Positions 18,579 through 30,000 of a DNA stretch of 64,000 nt are shown one piece after another. The notes beneath the pieces are model-generated. The model was not told where the DNA came from and searched no databases. It saw nothing but the letters and a program-made list of their open reading frames with translations. How positions within the stretch are numbered: position 1 is the first letter of the stretch; every line of letters begins with the position of its first letter. The stretch spans positions 7,452 to 71,451 of the forward strand of contig JBCCHB010000080.1 in assembly GCA_039028975.1 (NCBI GenBank), in the 5' to 3' direction. Source of the DNA: JAHBNG01 sp039028975 (GTDB lineage Bacteria > Chloroflexota > Anaerolineae > Caldilineales > Caldilineaceae). A program made the position numbers and the translations under genes.

Positions 18579-21500
18579 TTACTCCCCTGAAGTATCGCCG
18601 CCCCCACTTGAATCTGAGCCAGAGCCTGATGATCCCCCACCGCTTCGGTTATAGCGGATCGTACGTCCTTCCCCGAACGACTGGATCCGCTCGTAGGGAT
18701 CAGTACGTACAAGAATGACTCCCCATAAGTAATCACCAGGTTCAAGTGGATGGTCGGCATTACTGTCCAATGTACTTAGGTTGACATCAACACGTCCGTC
18801 TATGCTTGGCGCAGCAAGGCCAAACCCATTGGCTATGGGATTCTGACCTACTTGCCAGAAAACAACCTCTAGTCCAAAGCCTGGCTGCAATGCAAAGCCG
18901 GGTGACCATTCAAATCGCGTCCGACCTTGCACATCAGCTCCTGGCCCTGGTGCCGTTAGTTGCACGCCTCCCTGTGGAACGGGCGTCTGAGTTTGCGTGG
19001 CTGTCGATGTAGAGATGGGGCGGGATGTCGGTGTATCTTCCGGTGTTGGTGTGTCTGGTGACGTTGGTGTAAATGTTGGGCGAGCTGTCAATGTGGCCGC
19101 AATTCTCGTAGCCGCTTGCTGAATTCCAAACTGTCGAGTTGCAGTGCCATTGGGCGTTGGTGTTCTAGTTGGCGTTTCTGTCGGCAATGCAGTAAGCGTC
19201 GCAGCAACGGATGTCTCAAATGCTTCATATTCTGACGTAGCAGATGCAGCCAAATCTGGTGTAGGTGTTGGAACTGGTGTATTCGTTGGTCTTGTTGTCG
19301 GTGTAGATGTCTGTGTGACGGTGGGTGTCGGAGTCTGTGTATTTGTTGGCATAGCTGTCAATGTAGCGGCAACAGATGTATTAAGTGCATTGGCTTGCGC
19401 AGTACTCGTCGCCTCTTGGTTCGGGGTAGCAGTATGGGTTGGCGTATCTGTTTTGGTCGCTGTTTCCGTAGCTGTAGCCGTTTCGGTTGCCGTCTCTGTG
19501 GCTGTAGCCGTTGGTGATGCGGTATTCGTTGGTCGCAATGTTCTCGTTGGTGTACTGGTTGGGAAAGCAGTCAAGGTTGCAGCTACAGAAGTAGCCAAAC
19601 GGTTGGCGTCGGCAGTTTCAGTTGCATCTCTGTTCGGTGTTTCTGTAGCTGTCGGCGTTCGTGTCCGTGTTGAATTGGAAGAAGATGTTACCGCCAATGC
19701 AACGCGCGTGGGTCGCTCGGTTGGGAAAGCCGTTAGGGTCGCCGCCACTGACGTGGCTAATTCTTGAGCAATGGCCGTACTGGTAGCCTGCAGGTCCGAT
19801 GTTGGTAAAGGCGTTGCGGTTGACGAAGGCGTTAAAGTTGGTACCGATGTTGAGGTAGAAGTAGGACTTTGGGTACGGGTAGGGCTTCGAGTACGGGTAG
19901 GGCGTGGCGTTCGCGTTGCGGTTGGAACGTCGGTATCGGTCGGTAAAGCCGTCAGGGTTGCGGCAATCGATGTAGCAACTTCGTTGGCGAGTTTGGTGGC
20001 CGTGGCCTCCTGATCTGGCGTAGATGTGGGGGATGGCGTTACTGTTGGCTCTTCTGTTGACGTAGCTGTTGATGTAGTTGTCGCTGTATCTGTTGGGAAA
20101 GGTGTCTCTGTTGGTGTCTCCGTTGGTAGAGCCGTCAAGGTGGCTGCTAACGATGTAGCGACCTCATTAGCTCTTGCCTCTTGGGTTGCCTCAATATCTG
20201 GCGTTTGGGTTGCGGTTGGCGTCTCCGTCGGAACAGGTGTCTCTGTCTCCGTTGGAACAGGTGTGTCCGTGTTTGTCGGCACGCGAGTAGATGTTGGTGT
20301 ATTGGTATCTACAGGAACTGTCTGTATCGTAGTCGGTGTCTCGGCCACCTCACTTTCGCCGCCGGCCCGGGCCGTCAAGGTCACAAAGATAGCATTACGA
20401 ACTGCCTCAGCGGTCTGCTGTGCTGGAGCAAGTTCCGTAGTGGACACTGGTGATGAGGCGTCATTATCCGGTGGCGTTGGGGCCTCCGGTGTCTCTGTTG
20501 GCTCTGGCGTCTCTGCTGATTCGGGTGACCCGGGCGTATCTGTTACAGTCGATGTCTGAGATAAGCTGCTTGCGATTTCAGTGCTAGACGATTCTGTTGG
20601 CTGCAACGTTGCTGTGTCTGTTAATGATAAGGTTCCCATAAGTGGCCCCGTAATTGGGAGAGAGGATGTAATAACACCTTGTTCTCCCTCTTGGTCTGGG
20701 CGTTCAATCGTTAACGCGGAAGATCCGTCCACCGTAACAACTGCCGACTGATCTTCTGAGCTTGCTGTGGCGGTCATAGCGTCACTAATAGGGCTCGTCT
20801 GAACCTCTCCAGGCTCAAGGGTACTAGGCAGAGGTATTTCACCAGCCACACTAGTTGAAGTCACTATTGGTAACAACGCACTCAATTCTGGCATCCTAAA
20901 ATTATCTTGCGAAAGGAGCCAAAGAGCGATGCCCGTAACAACGAATAGAGCAATCGCTGCAAGCCATGCAACGACGGGGATTCGCCTACGGGACGTCGTT
21001 GTTAAGGCAGCGGGCGTATTGCTTTGGCTGTTCCAATTAAATAGGACAACCGTTGCATCGTCTGCACCCTCGCGGCCTGTTACAAGATTGGTTAGACGAT
21101 AGGCCGCTTCTTCTGGTGGATTTTGGCTGATGACGGCTTGGATTTCTTCATCACTCAGAACATTCCAAAGCCCTTTACTACAGAGGAGAACCGTATCTCC
21201 GTTTTGCAGCTTGATGCGATCAGAGGTGGGGACAGAACGGATATCAACAAAGTTACTAATGGACCGATCATTGATCTCCTGATTCACCCGAATCGTTGAT
21301 TCTGCACCGAGGTTACGTATAACAACATCGCGTTTCGGATGGCTAACAGCTTCTTCAAAAGTTAGCTTATTTTCTTGAAGGGCTTCATTTGTCCATGTAT
21401 GATCGGTTGTTAGCTGCCAAAATTCGTCATTTCGGTTGAGATAAACCCTGGTATTTCCAGCATGGGAGAGGTAAAGTTCATCTTGAACAATGGCCACCGC

Positions 21501-21854
21501 CGCCACGCTCGTTCCCATCCCAAGCAAAGACGAATCCTCAGTTGCCCCTCGGAACACATCGGCATTCGCTCGTTGGAATGCCTCTGCCATCCTTTCTTGA
21601 ATTGGGGTAGACTGTAGCTCGCTAATGACACTGTAGATCTTCTCTACAGCTAATTGACTAGCTACGCCCCCAACACCATCATGACCCAGACCATCGGCCA
21701 CAATGGCAACGCGGATAGGAACGGATACCGATGATTCTATATCTGGGGTATAATACGCAGGGAAGATTAAGTAGGCATCATCATTTTTTGTACTTTGCGA
21801 ACCAGGTTCGGTTGCATGCCCAATTTGTAATCTGGTTTCTGTAATTGGCAGCAT
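18579..21854 (-). CDS. PP2C-type phosphatase with TM and long Thr-Pro repeat ectodomain
   Basis: A 1091-residue protein. The cytoplasmic PP2C-like domain (about 1-265) has TKNDDAYLI, VADGLGHDG, LSHAGNTRVYL, TTDHTW and GADDATVVLF. The motif that normally reads S-D-G-L is SKGLW, with codon AAA, so a metal-binding Asp is replaced by Lys. A membrane helix at about 298-322 (VVAWLAAIALFVVTGIALWLL) is followed by about 600 Thr/Pro/Ser-rich residues. Within these a helix-like unit close to ATSVAATLTALPT recurs seven times plus one weak copy. A beta domain (about 945-1055) ends in a Gly/Ser tail. It is the first gene of a pair with a Kelch protein. It may be an inactive or metal-altered phosphatase acting as a scaffold; that is inference. 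Confidence 0.88.
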   Translation of the reverse strand: MLPITETRLQIGHATEPGSQSTKNDDAYLIFPAYYTPDIESSVSVPIRVAIVADGLGHDGVGGVASQLAVEKIYSVISELQSTPIQERMAEAFQRANADVFRGATEDSSLLGMGTSVAAVAIVQDELYLSHAGNTRVYLNRNDEFWQLTTDHTWTNEALQENKLTFEEAVSHPKRDVVIRNLGAESTIRVNQEINDRSISNFVDIRSVPTSDRIKLQNGDTVLLCSKGLWNVLSDEEIQAVISQNPPEEAAYRLTNLVTGREGADDATVVLFNWNSQSNTPAALTTTSRRRIPVVAWLAAIALFVVTGIALWLLSQDNFRMPELSALLPIVTSTSVAGEIPLPSTLEPGEVQTSPISDAMTATASSEDQSAVVTVDGSSALTIERPDQEGEQGVITSSLPITGPLMGTLSLTDTATLQPTESSSTEIASSLSQTSTVTDTPGSPESAETPEPTETPEAPTPPDNDASSPVSTTELAPAQQTAEAVRNAIFVTLTARAGGESEVAETPTTIQTVPVDTNTPTSTRVPTNTDTPVPTETETPVPTETPTATQTPDIEATQEARANEVATSLAATLTALPTETPTETPFPTDTATTTSTATSTEEPTVTPSPTSTPDQEATATKLANEVATSIAATLTALPTDTDVPTATRTPRPTRTRSPTRTQSPTSTSTSVPTLTPSSTATPLPTSDLQATSTAIAQELATSVAATLTAFPTERPTRVALAVTSSSNSTRTRTPTATETPNRDATETADANRLATSVAATLTAFPTSTPTRTLRPTNTASPTATATETATETATATETATKTDTPTHTATPNQEATSTAQANALNTSVAATLTAMPTNTQTPTPTVTQTSTPTTRPTNTPVPTPTPDLAASATSEYEAFETSVAATLTALPTETPTRTPTPNGTATRQFGIQQAATRIAATLTARPTFTPTSPDTPTPEDTPTSRPISTSTATQTQTPVPQGGVQLTAPGPGADVQGRTRFEWSPGFALQPGFGLEVVFWQVGQNPIANGFGLAAPSIDGRVDVNLSTLDSNADHPLEPGDYLWGVILVRTDPYERIQSFGEGRTIRYNRSGGGSSGSGSDSSGGGDTSGE

Positions 21855-22101
21855 TCAGAAGACTCCGACCACGGAAACATAATTTCCGATGTTTAAGAAT
21901 ACATATTTCGTTTAAGTATATAAAAGCGCTATCAACTATTCGCTCTCCAGCTAAGCCAGACTTGTCAGAGACAGCTTGATATTCGATCACAACACAATTA
22001 TATAGAGCAATGAATCTACTGCAAAAAGGACTAACTAGTGGAATTGTGAATGGTGACGAATTTGAACCGACTAAAGTAACGTCTTTGCTAAACTGCATTG
22101 A

Positions 22102-22193
22102 TATACTTCGTTAGAAAAGTCTTGTCCCGACGCTTGTTCAATCTGCTCTGGATCATTCGGCAAAGAGAGGGCAGAACTTTTCTGGCCATCTAT
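22102..22193 (+). repeat. Palindromic element, family C, copy 3
   Basis: It starts TATACTTCGTTAGAAAAGTC and ends AACTTTTCTGGCCATCTAT. The first 30 bases are the reverse complement, with one mismatch, of the ends of the copies at 9535 and 48506. Confidence 0.75.
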
Positions 22194-22347
22194 CAGCTTA
22201 GTAGAAGGTCTGTAGACCGCACTGGATGGAGTGTACAATTTTTCGTGAGAGCGGATCAACGTTTGAGGGTGTCTCCTCCGCTGCGATCTATGGATTACGA
22301 TGTTGACTTTTTAAGGTAAATAAACCTTAGTAATTTCGTTCAGAACT

Positions 22348-22368
22348 CTATCAGATAACATCTGATAG
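22348..22368. promoter_or_regulatory. Operator-like palindrome upstream of the GH4 gene
   Basis: A perfect 9-bp dyad, CTATCAGAT-AAC-ATCTGATAG, lies 52 bases before the GH4 start codon. The size and symmetry fit a dimeric repressor site such as a GntR or LacI type, though no regulator gene is adjacent. It is not followed by a T-run, so it is not a terminator. Confidence 0.5.
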
Positions 22369-22420
22369 GTATATTACAATATGATAACATTTCATGTGAA
22401 AAATAAGGAGACCCATAAGG

Positions 22421-23758
22421 ATGCCAAAAATTACGTTCATTGGTGCTGGTAGCTTTGGCTTCACCCGTAAATTGGTAAAGGATGTACTTACCTTCCCCCT
22501 ATTAGAATCTGCTGAAATCTGTCTAATGGATATTGATGCTGAACGGCTGGACTTTGCCAATCGAGCTATCAATCGCATTGTTCAGGCCGGAGAATATCCC
22601 GCAACCGTGTCCGCCACCATGGATCGCAAAGAAGCCCTACAGGGGGCTGATTATGTGGTTGTAACAATTTTGGCTAGTCCGGTTGATGTTTGGCGACACG
22701 ATATTGAAATTCCCAAAAAGTACGGTGTCGATATCAATGTGGGAGACACACGGGGTGTTTCTGGGATATTCCGCGTGCTGCGTACAATTCCACCTATGCT
22801 GGATATTGCCAAAGATATGGAGCAACTCTGTCCTAATGCTCTAATGCTTAACTACACGAATCCAATGGCCATGTTGTGTCGGGCAATGGAACGGGAGACA
22901 GACATTCAGTTGACGGGGCTCTGCCATAGTGTCCAGGGTACGGCGGAGAAGCTTGCTCGCTGGATTGGGGCACCCATGGAGGAGATTACCTACACATGTG
23001 CTGGCATCAATCACATGGCTTGGTATTTAGATTATGAATGGAATGGCAAAGACGCCTATCCGCTCATTCATAAGGCGATTACCGAGAATGAAGAGATCTA
23101 TAATGAAGAGCAGGTCCGCAATGAGATGTACTTAGCCTTTGACCACTATGTTACCGAATCGAGTGGACATAACTCTGAATACAATTGGTGGTTTCGCAAA
23201 CGCCCTGATCTAATTGAAACATACTGCACTCATGGCACAGGATGGAACCCTGGTGAATATGCCTACATCCTAAAAGCATATACCGACCGCAAGGACAATT
23301 GGCGAGAGACGATTCAGGAGTGGTTCGCTCAAGATACACTTGACCTGGAGCGGGGACATGAATATGCCGCCTATATTATCAACGCGATGGAAGGCGGTGA
23401 CCCGTTTACGTTTAATGGGAATGTTGCCAACAAAGGGTTGATTCCTAATTTGCCGCAGGATGCATGTGTGGAAGTGCCTGTTTGGGCTACTCGTAAGGGT
23501 TTGGAGCCTGTACACGTAGGCGAATTACCATCTCAATGCGCAGTACTTACAAACCTAAGCGCACAGATCGAGGAGATGACAGTAGAGGCGACGTTAACTG
23601 GGGATCGGCGTCTTATTTACCAGGCCATTGCCAACGATCCCTTAACAGCTGCCGTATTATCCCTGAGAGAGATACAGGATATGGTCGACGAGCTCTTCCA
23701 CGTTAACGAAGAATATCTACCTGAAGTTTTTACGACGAAGCAATTTGCGGCTGCCTGA
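22421..23758 (+). CDS. Family 4 glycoside hydrolase (alpha-galactosidase / glucuronidase-like)
   Basis: A 445-residue NAD- and metal-dependent glycosidase of family GH4, which cleaves glycosides by a redox-elimination mechanism. The N-terminal dinucleotide site is ITFIGAGSFGFTRKL. Family motifs follow: MLNYTNPMAM, the metal-binding cysteine in GLCHSVQGT, and GINHMAWYL with the metal-binding histidine. AAGGAG (22405-22410) lies 10 bases before the ATG. The CHS and INHMAW pattern fits the MelA/AglA branch acting on unphosphorylated sugars rather than 6-phospho-glycosides, but the substrate cannot be fixed from sequence. It is monocistronic. Confidence 0.88.
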   Translation: MPKITFIGAGSFGFTRKLVKDVLTFPLLESAEICLMDIDAERLDFANRAINRIVQAGEYPATVSATMDRKEALQGADYVVVTILASPVDVWRHDIEIPKKYGVDINVGDTRGVSGIFRVLRTIPPMLDIAKDMEQLCPNALMLNYTNPMAMLCRAMERETDIQLTGLCHSVQGTAEKLARWIGAPMEEITYTCAGINHMAWYLDYEWNGKDAYPLIHKAITENEEIYNEEQVRNEMYLAFDHYVTESSGHNSEYNWWFRKRPDLIETYCTHGTGWNPGEYAYILKAYTDRKDNWRETIQEWFAQDTLDLERGHEYAAYIINAMEGGDPFTFNGNVANKGLIPNLPQDACVEVPVWATRKGLEPVHVGELPSQCAVLTNLSAQIEEMTVEATLTGDRRLIYQAIANDPLTAAVLSLREIQDMVDELFHVNEEYLPEVFTTKQFAAA

Positions 23759-24098
23759 TCCAGTCGCCCCTTTAGGTTATTCGCCTGCTTTATGTCCATT
23801 ATGGCAACAGAGCAAGAGTCACACACTGATGCCCAGTTAGCACGGCTCGTGCGGATCTGGTCTCGTATGTGACTTTTGCCGAACTATCCACTATTAGTAG
23901 ATCCCGTCTGCGCTACACTCACAGTATATTCCGTATTCCTCATGGATCTGCTCATTATCAATAGTTTTTCATGGAGCAAGCACCACAGAGGATGAAAAAC
24001 TCCAATCCATCTAATCCGCGTCCTATTTCTCCGAGCAGACCGCACTGGGAATGGCCCGACAGAGTCGACTTTGGACTGAGCGACCAAACGACTGTGGA
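23759..24098. other. Intergenic region between convergent genes
   Basis: These 340 bases lie between the ends of the GH4 and PKS genes. A hairpin AGTTTTTCAT (23963-23972) / ATGAAAAACT (23992-24001) with a 19-base loop could end transcription from either side. No gene is seen. Confidence 0.5.
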
Positions 24099-27000
24099 CT
24101 ACTGACTATCTACAGAAGCTAGCAAAGATGTAAGCCGAGCACCTAAGATGCCCACGTTTGGCTCGATGACCATACTATCGTGATCGCCAGGTACCGTGTA
24201 GATCTCTAGGTTCGGTAGAACGGCTTCCCAGCCTCGAGACGCGCCAGCATGTTGGTACATGCTCCAAGTATTACTGGCCGTAAACTGGGCGACTCTCCCC
24301 TCATATGGTTGGGGTTGATATATACTCAATGCCTGAATAAAGTGATGAACAAGATAGGCTTCACGGAACTCGATGGGAATGATATCATCTGGATTGCTTT
24401 CTACATAGGAAAGGATATTTTCTTGCTGAACCTCCTCTTCTGATTTTGCCCTCCGCTCACTGTAGCGTTTCCGTAGATACCGAGGGCCTTGCTGCAACAA
24501 TTGATGTACGTGCTGATAAAGAGGCGTTCTTTGCGCCTCGATAGAGGGGTGAAACGTATCCAAAAAGACCACCAAAGCCACTTCCTCTTTTGCTTCTCTG
24601 AGCAGTTGAGCCATCTCTAAAGCAACGACACCACCACCTGAATAGCCGCCGAGTAGATAGGGTCCGCATGGTTGAATTTCTCGTATTGCGGACAAATAGA
24701 AGGTTGCCATATTGGATATTGAACGCAACGGTGAGTGGATTCCGTCAACACCCTGAGCCTGCACTCCAAAAAACGATCGTCCATGCCCAAGATACTTGCC
24801 CAATGAGTGAAGATTTAAGATATTGCCGCCAGCCCCATGAATACAAAAGAAGGGACTCATATCGGGGGCGCCGGAGTGAATCAGAACCAGCGGGGACCAA
24901 TCTTTGGCCGATTGTGCATACTTGGAACTTACTTGGCTAATCGGATCTGTTGCGTCGCTCTGCGCAGAGCCAGCATAATTGAAATCACTATGCATAATAC
25001 CGGTCTGTTTTACATCGATTGGATGAATGTTATTTTGCTGCTGCTTAGCGTTAATCAGCTGACTCAGTTTCTCGATCGTTGGCGCTTCAAAGAGAATATC
25101 CAATGATATATTGACCTCAAACATCTTCTTCATCTTGGCCAAAAGACGTACCGCAATTAACGAGTGTCCCCCCAACTCAAAAAAGTCATCATGGATACCA
25201 ATCGGGCGTACGCCAAGAGATTTCTGCCACTGCTCAACGAGCTGCCGTTCAGTCGAATTTTTGGGTTCGATATAGTGATTCGTCAGATGAGAAGGTCGTT
25301 GGGTCTCAACGTGGGTACCGGTGCCATCCACCTGCTCATTCTCTCGCGCTCTAGGCCTTTGAGAACCATCCGCTTCAACAGCCTGTTGTAGTTCTGGTAG
25401 CGATAAAGACGAAGCATAGATCGTTGAGGGGCATCCTTGATTCAGAACCTGCTCGATGATGGCAACGCCTTCATGTGGCAGAATCCCTTGGGCCGTCATC
25501 CGTTCTAGAAGAGGGGGTGGTGAATCAGTGTGACGTGACGGAAGAGGTGGTCCTGACTGTAGCTCATCGGGGTTCACCCGTTTGAGGACGAAATTTTGAA
25601 TGTCTGCAAGCACATCGCCTTGTTGATTGGCAATGGTAACATCGAAGGTTGGAAAATCAAGGCCCATAGAGGATTTAAGTCTGGCGTGACTAGTAATCTT
25701 AGGAGGCAAAGGATGATAGATCTTTAGGCTGCCATACGAGACAGGGACATAGACTCCCTCTGATTGTTGGTAACCAGGGATTAGAGGGAGCGCAAAGCTA
25801 GTAGCCAAATCGAAGAGTGCTGGATGCAATCGATACGCTTTTGTATCTGCTACAAAGTCAGGCAATAGCTCCAATTTCGCCACAGCTTCTTGAGCACCAA
25901 AGTGAATTTCGCGCAGATTCTTCCAACGGTAGCCAAAAGCCAAATAGCGTTCTTGGTGAGTCTCCTGTTGGCCGGGCCTATAGTTGATTTGCTCATGCCC
26001 ACAACGTGCCAAAACTGTAGAGATGTGAAACGCATCCGGGCGTGACTCATTGAGCGGCAACACCTGAGCACAAACATGTTCTACCCATTCTCCCCCATTT
26101 AGACTGCTCTCGTTTAGGCTGCTAACTTGGATCGTATACTCATCTACTTGGCTCTTTTTAAGGGTCAATCGAACTTGCCTGGTCTCTTTCTCCAGAAGCA
26201 ATATAGGGGACAGAAAGAATAGATCCTGAATCTGGAAAGCGTCAGCCTTACCATCTGACACCATACCACTCTGCTCTACGACCGCTGCGATCATTTCAAT
26301 ATAGCCTGTTCCAGGCATGACGGCTGTATGTTTTTGAACACTTTCTACATGGAGGCCTTTAAGACGATGTTCATCCAACAACCAGTTGCCATTTGCCTGA
26401 TACGTCGTGATATAGGTTGTCTCAGTATCACTCTTGGCGGCAAGCTGGTCGAGAAGTGGATGGCTTGGCCATCGCACAGCAACGGATTCCCAATGACTTT
26501 TGAGCAGCGGAGCTTGGACAGTTGACTTTTTGTAAGTAGACTTTTTGGTAATTGGCTTGTGGAACGCCCCAGGGCGATCAGCGGCTGTCATGCCCATGTT
26601 TTGCCACATTCCCCAGTTCAAGGCGATTATCTTGCACCCCTCATCGTGGGCTTTTTCAATGAGCCTCTTTTTGCCCACCACCTCATCACTAGGTAGATAG
26701 GGGGGATCATTAGGCCCTGCCTTGTGTTGGGCATATGCATTCAGAAAAGCGTTCGCTGCCACATAGTCCACCTGACCTGCCGGAGCCAGAAAGGTACTGG
26801 TGGAGGAAAAGAGGAGGATAAATTCGAGCGATTCTTCATGTAACGCTTGGCTCAGGTTAAGGATTCCTCGAATCTTGGGGGCTAGCACTCGCAGAGCCGA
26901 AGCTCCTTCTTTTAGGTGGATCGTCTGATCATCCAGGATTCCCGCAGCATGGAACAGGCCGTGGATGGCCCCCCATCGCTCTTTTGCCTCCTGGAGTGCT

Positions 27001-30000
27001 TGGGCTACCTGCTGTTCATCCTCTACATCGGCACTGAGGACCAAGACAGATGCCCCTAGCTCTTCTAAAGTCCGTACCTGAGCTATTTTTTGACTGATAG
27101 GATGGCTAAAGCCATGGGTGTCTAGCCATTGATCCCAATCAGACGGATAAGGAAGCGGTGTACGGCTCATAAGAACCAAACGTGCCTGGTAAGTCCCTGC
27201 AAGATGGGTAGCGACGGTGTACCCTATTCCACCCAACCCACCTGTGATGATGTAAACACCTCTTTGCCGAAGCATAGAAGATACAGACGTGCCTTCAGCG
27301 GACAGGTTAGATTGACCCAGCCTGGCTGGTGAGATATGGGCCGCCCATGCTCCTGTATCACGAAGGACAATCTGATGCTCTTCTGGTGGATAATGAAGGA
27401 TAGAGAGAATAGGAAGAAGCTGACTGCCATTGTGAATACATCCCTTGCCGGCTTGACTAGAAGCAGGCATGATTTGCTGCCATAGCTGTGCCCCCATTTG
27501 CTTAACACTTCTCCATAAGCCAGCCTGAAGGGGTGGCAGTTCAATATCAACAATCTGACAAGAGACATTAGGAACCTCTTGGGGTATGACCAATGCCGGG
27601 CCAATCAAGGTTGCCTTTTCAGGTGCATAGACCACTTCTTTTCGGCCCACTGCATAGAGTCCGTTGGTAATCATCTGAATCCAAAGAGGGTGTTCCCAAG
27701 CCATCTCCCCTATGGCCTGGGCCAAGTAGAGTAGGTTCAAAAAGCCTAGCTCTTCACAGCCTTCATACGCCTCAATTAGTGACTGGCGCGAATCGTGCTG
27801 GTAGAGGGTCCACAAATGGATGATCCGTTCAGGCTGGAGGTTCTCGTCATCTAGGGACTGGATTAAGGAGATATAATGCTCTCGTTGTGCGGGCTGTAGC
27901 CTGTACTCCTGCGAGGTTACTTTCTGATAATTGTTGTCCATGGTGACTCGGACAACCGTTTTTCCTTCCCGTTCTAGCTCATTACACAACTGTTGGCCAA
28001 TACCAACCCGATCCAAGAAGATCAGCCAAGTTTGAGGGCCGGTTGACTGTTCGTCCTCCTTTTCACCTATACCCATTTGGTTAAACCCTGTCTCACTGGG
28101 GATATGCCTCCAAATGGGTTCATAATACCAATCTGATAGCTTGGGTTGCTTCACCAACCCTTTGGTCAATATCTCTTTGGTCGATAACTCTTTAGCCAGT
28201 TGCTGCTGAGGAGCAGGGGGCTCTGAACCCCCTCTCACAACAGTACCCTTGTCCGGCTCGAGCCAGTATCGTTGATGATCAAATGCGTAGGTTGGCAAAG
28301 AGATACGTCGCCCTTTCGGGTTAAGCTTAGACCAATCGATCTCAACACCTGTTGTCCATAGTTCACCGAGCGCCAAGAGGGCCTCTTGACGATCACAAAT
28401 AGGCTCACGCTCGTGCCTCATGCTGGAGAGTGCGACATGATGTTTCTCTCCTTTTTGCTGCCGGAACAGCGAAGTGAGGGTATGGCCCGGTCCTACCTCA
28501 ATAAATGTTGTTGGGTCGTCGCCCATAAGGGTCTGCAGCCCAGTGGAAAAGCGCACTGTCCTTCGAAGGTGGCTGACCCAATACTTAGGATCAGTTGCCT
28601 CCTCCGCTTTGATCCAGTGACCTGTTACATTGGAGATAAAGGGGATGGTCGGGGTGCTTATAGGAATCGTCCGGAGAACCTCTTCAAATGGGGCTAAAAT
28701 GGGTTCCAGCAACGGCGAGTGGGCCGCTACTTGGATAGGCAAGCGTCGGGCTTCGATCTCGCGTTGATTCAACAATGCCTCAAACGCGTCGATCTCTTGT
28801 CGTGAACCAGAGACCACGCAGGAAGTGGCACTATTGATAGCTCCAATAGATAGCAACGCTGGTAAAAGGGCTTGTAGCGTCGGCTCATCCAGATAGACGC
28901 TCAGCATGGCTCCTTGAGGCAAGGTTTCAAAGAGTTTGCCGCGCAGGGTTACAATGCGAAGTGCATCAGCGACCGAAAAGACGCCAGCCAGACAAGCCGC
29001 CGTATACTCGCCCATACTATGACCAATCAACGCCCAGGGCTGAATACCCCATGAAAGCCAAAGTTGGGCTAAGGCGTACTCAGTGATAAAAAGAGCTGGT
29101 AACGAATAGGCGGGTCGGGTCAACTGCTCCCTGGCCTCTTCTCGTTTCTCAACAGCCGGGTAAAGAAGCGCTTTGAAATCTAGATAGGATCCATCGATCG
29201 GGGATACTTCTTGCGCTGAGATTTCTCGTGCTGAGATAGTCTGTAGAATGCTCAAACATTGATCAACGGCTTCTCGATAGACCGTTTCCTGCTCGTACAG
29301 ATCTTGGCCCATGCCAGGGTACTGGCTGCCCCCACCTGGAAACATAAAGACAATCTTTGGCTCTTTCTCAGACTGAACGTGTTCACGAATCTGGTGACGC
29401 GATCGGCACTCGATAGCTTGGAGAATCTCTTGATGATTGCGGCCAGCTACCACCCGACGAAGCTTGAATGCCCGTCGCCCCTGTTGTAAGGTAAAAGCCA
29501 CGTCAGCCAAATGAGCGTGAGTGGAATGCGCCCCGAGGTCGGATGGATCCAATTTTTGCCCTAAAAAAAGATTTGGAGATTTAGATAGAATCGCATGAGC
29601 TTTTTCATCCTTCGAAGGGTCATTTGAGCTATAAAAAGCTTCCAGGTAATCAGCTAGGCGCGTCGTATTGTTCTCGAGAGAGGTAGCCGTCAAGGCAGAG
29701 AGAGGGAGCAGGTAGCACGAGTCCCCAAACTCTCCAGAGGGGACCGTGGGGACCGTTGTCTGAGGTGGTTTAGTTGTAGATGATAAAGTTGAGAGATTCT
29801 GATACTCTTTGGATGGCGCTTCCTGTAGAATAACGTGGGCATTGGTGCCACCAACACCTAGTGAACTGACTGCTGCTCTCCTCGGTATATCTGTTAGCGG
29901 CACCCAATTTTTTGGCTGGGTGTTTACGTAAAAGGGGCTTTCTTCAAAGGGAATATGAGGGTTAGGCGTTCGGTAGTTAAGGCTAGGGGGGAGTGTCTGA

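Larger units (their letters stand above)
21855..22420. other. Divergent intergenic region before the GH4 gene
   Basis: It contains a family C palindrome (22102-22193), a small stem TAAGGT/ACCTTA (22312-22329) and the operator-like palindrome at 22348-22368. No gene is seen. It must carry the promoters of the PP2C-Kelch unit (leftward) and of the GH4 gene (rightward). Confidence 0.6.

Noticed and set aside
19144..20559. Long open frames on the plus strand rich in Val-Gly-Val repeats
   Set aside because: They are the antisense of the Thr-Pro repeat region of the PP2C-like protein; the apparent repeats are its mirror image and there is no start signal.
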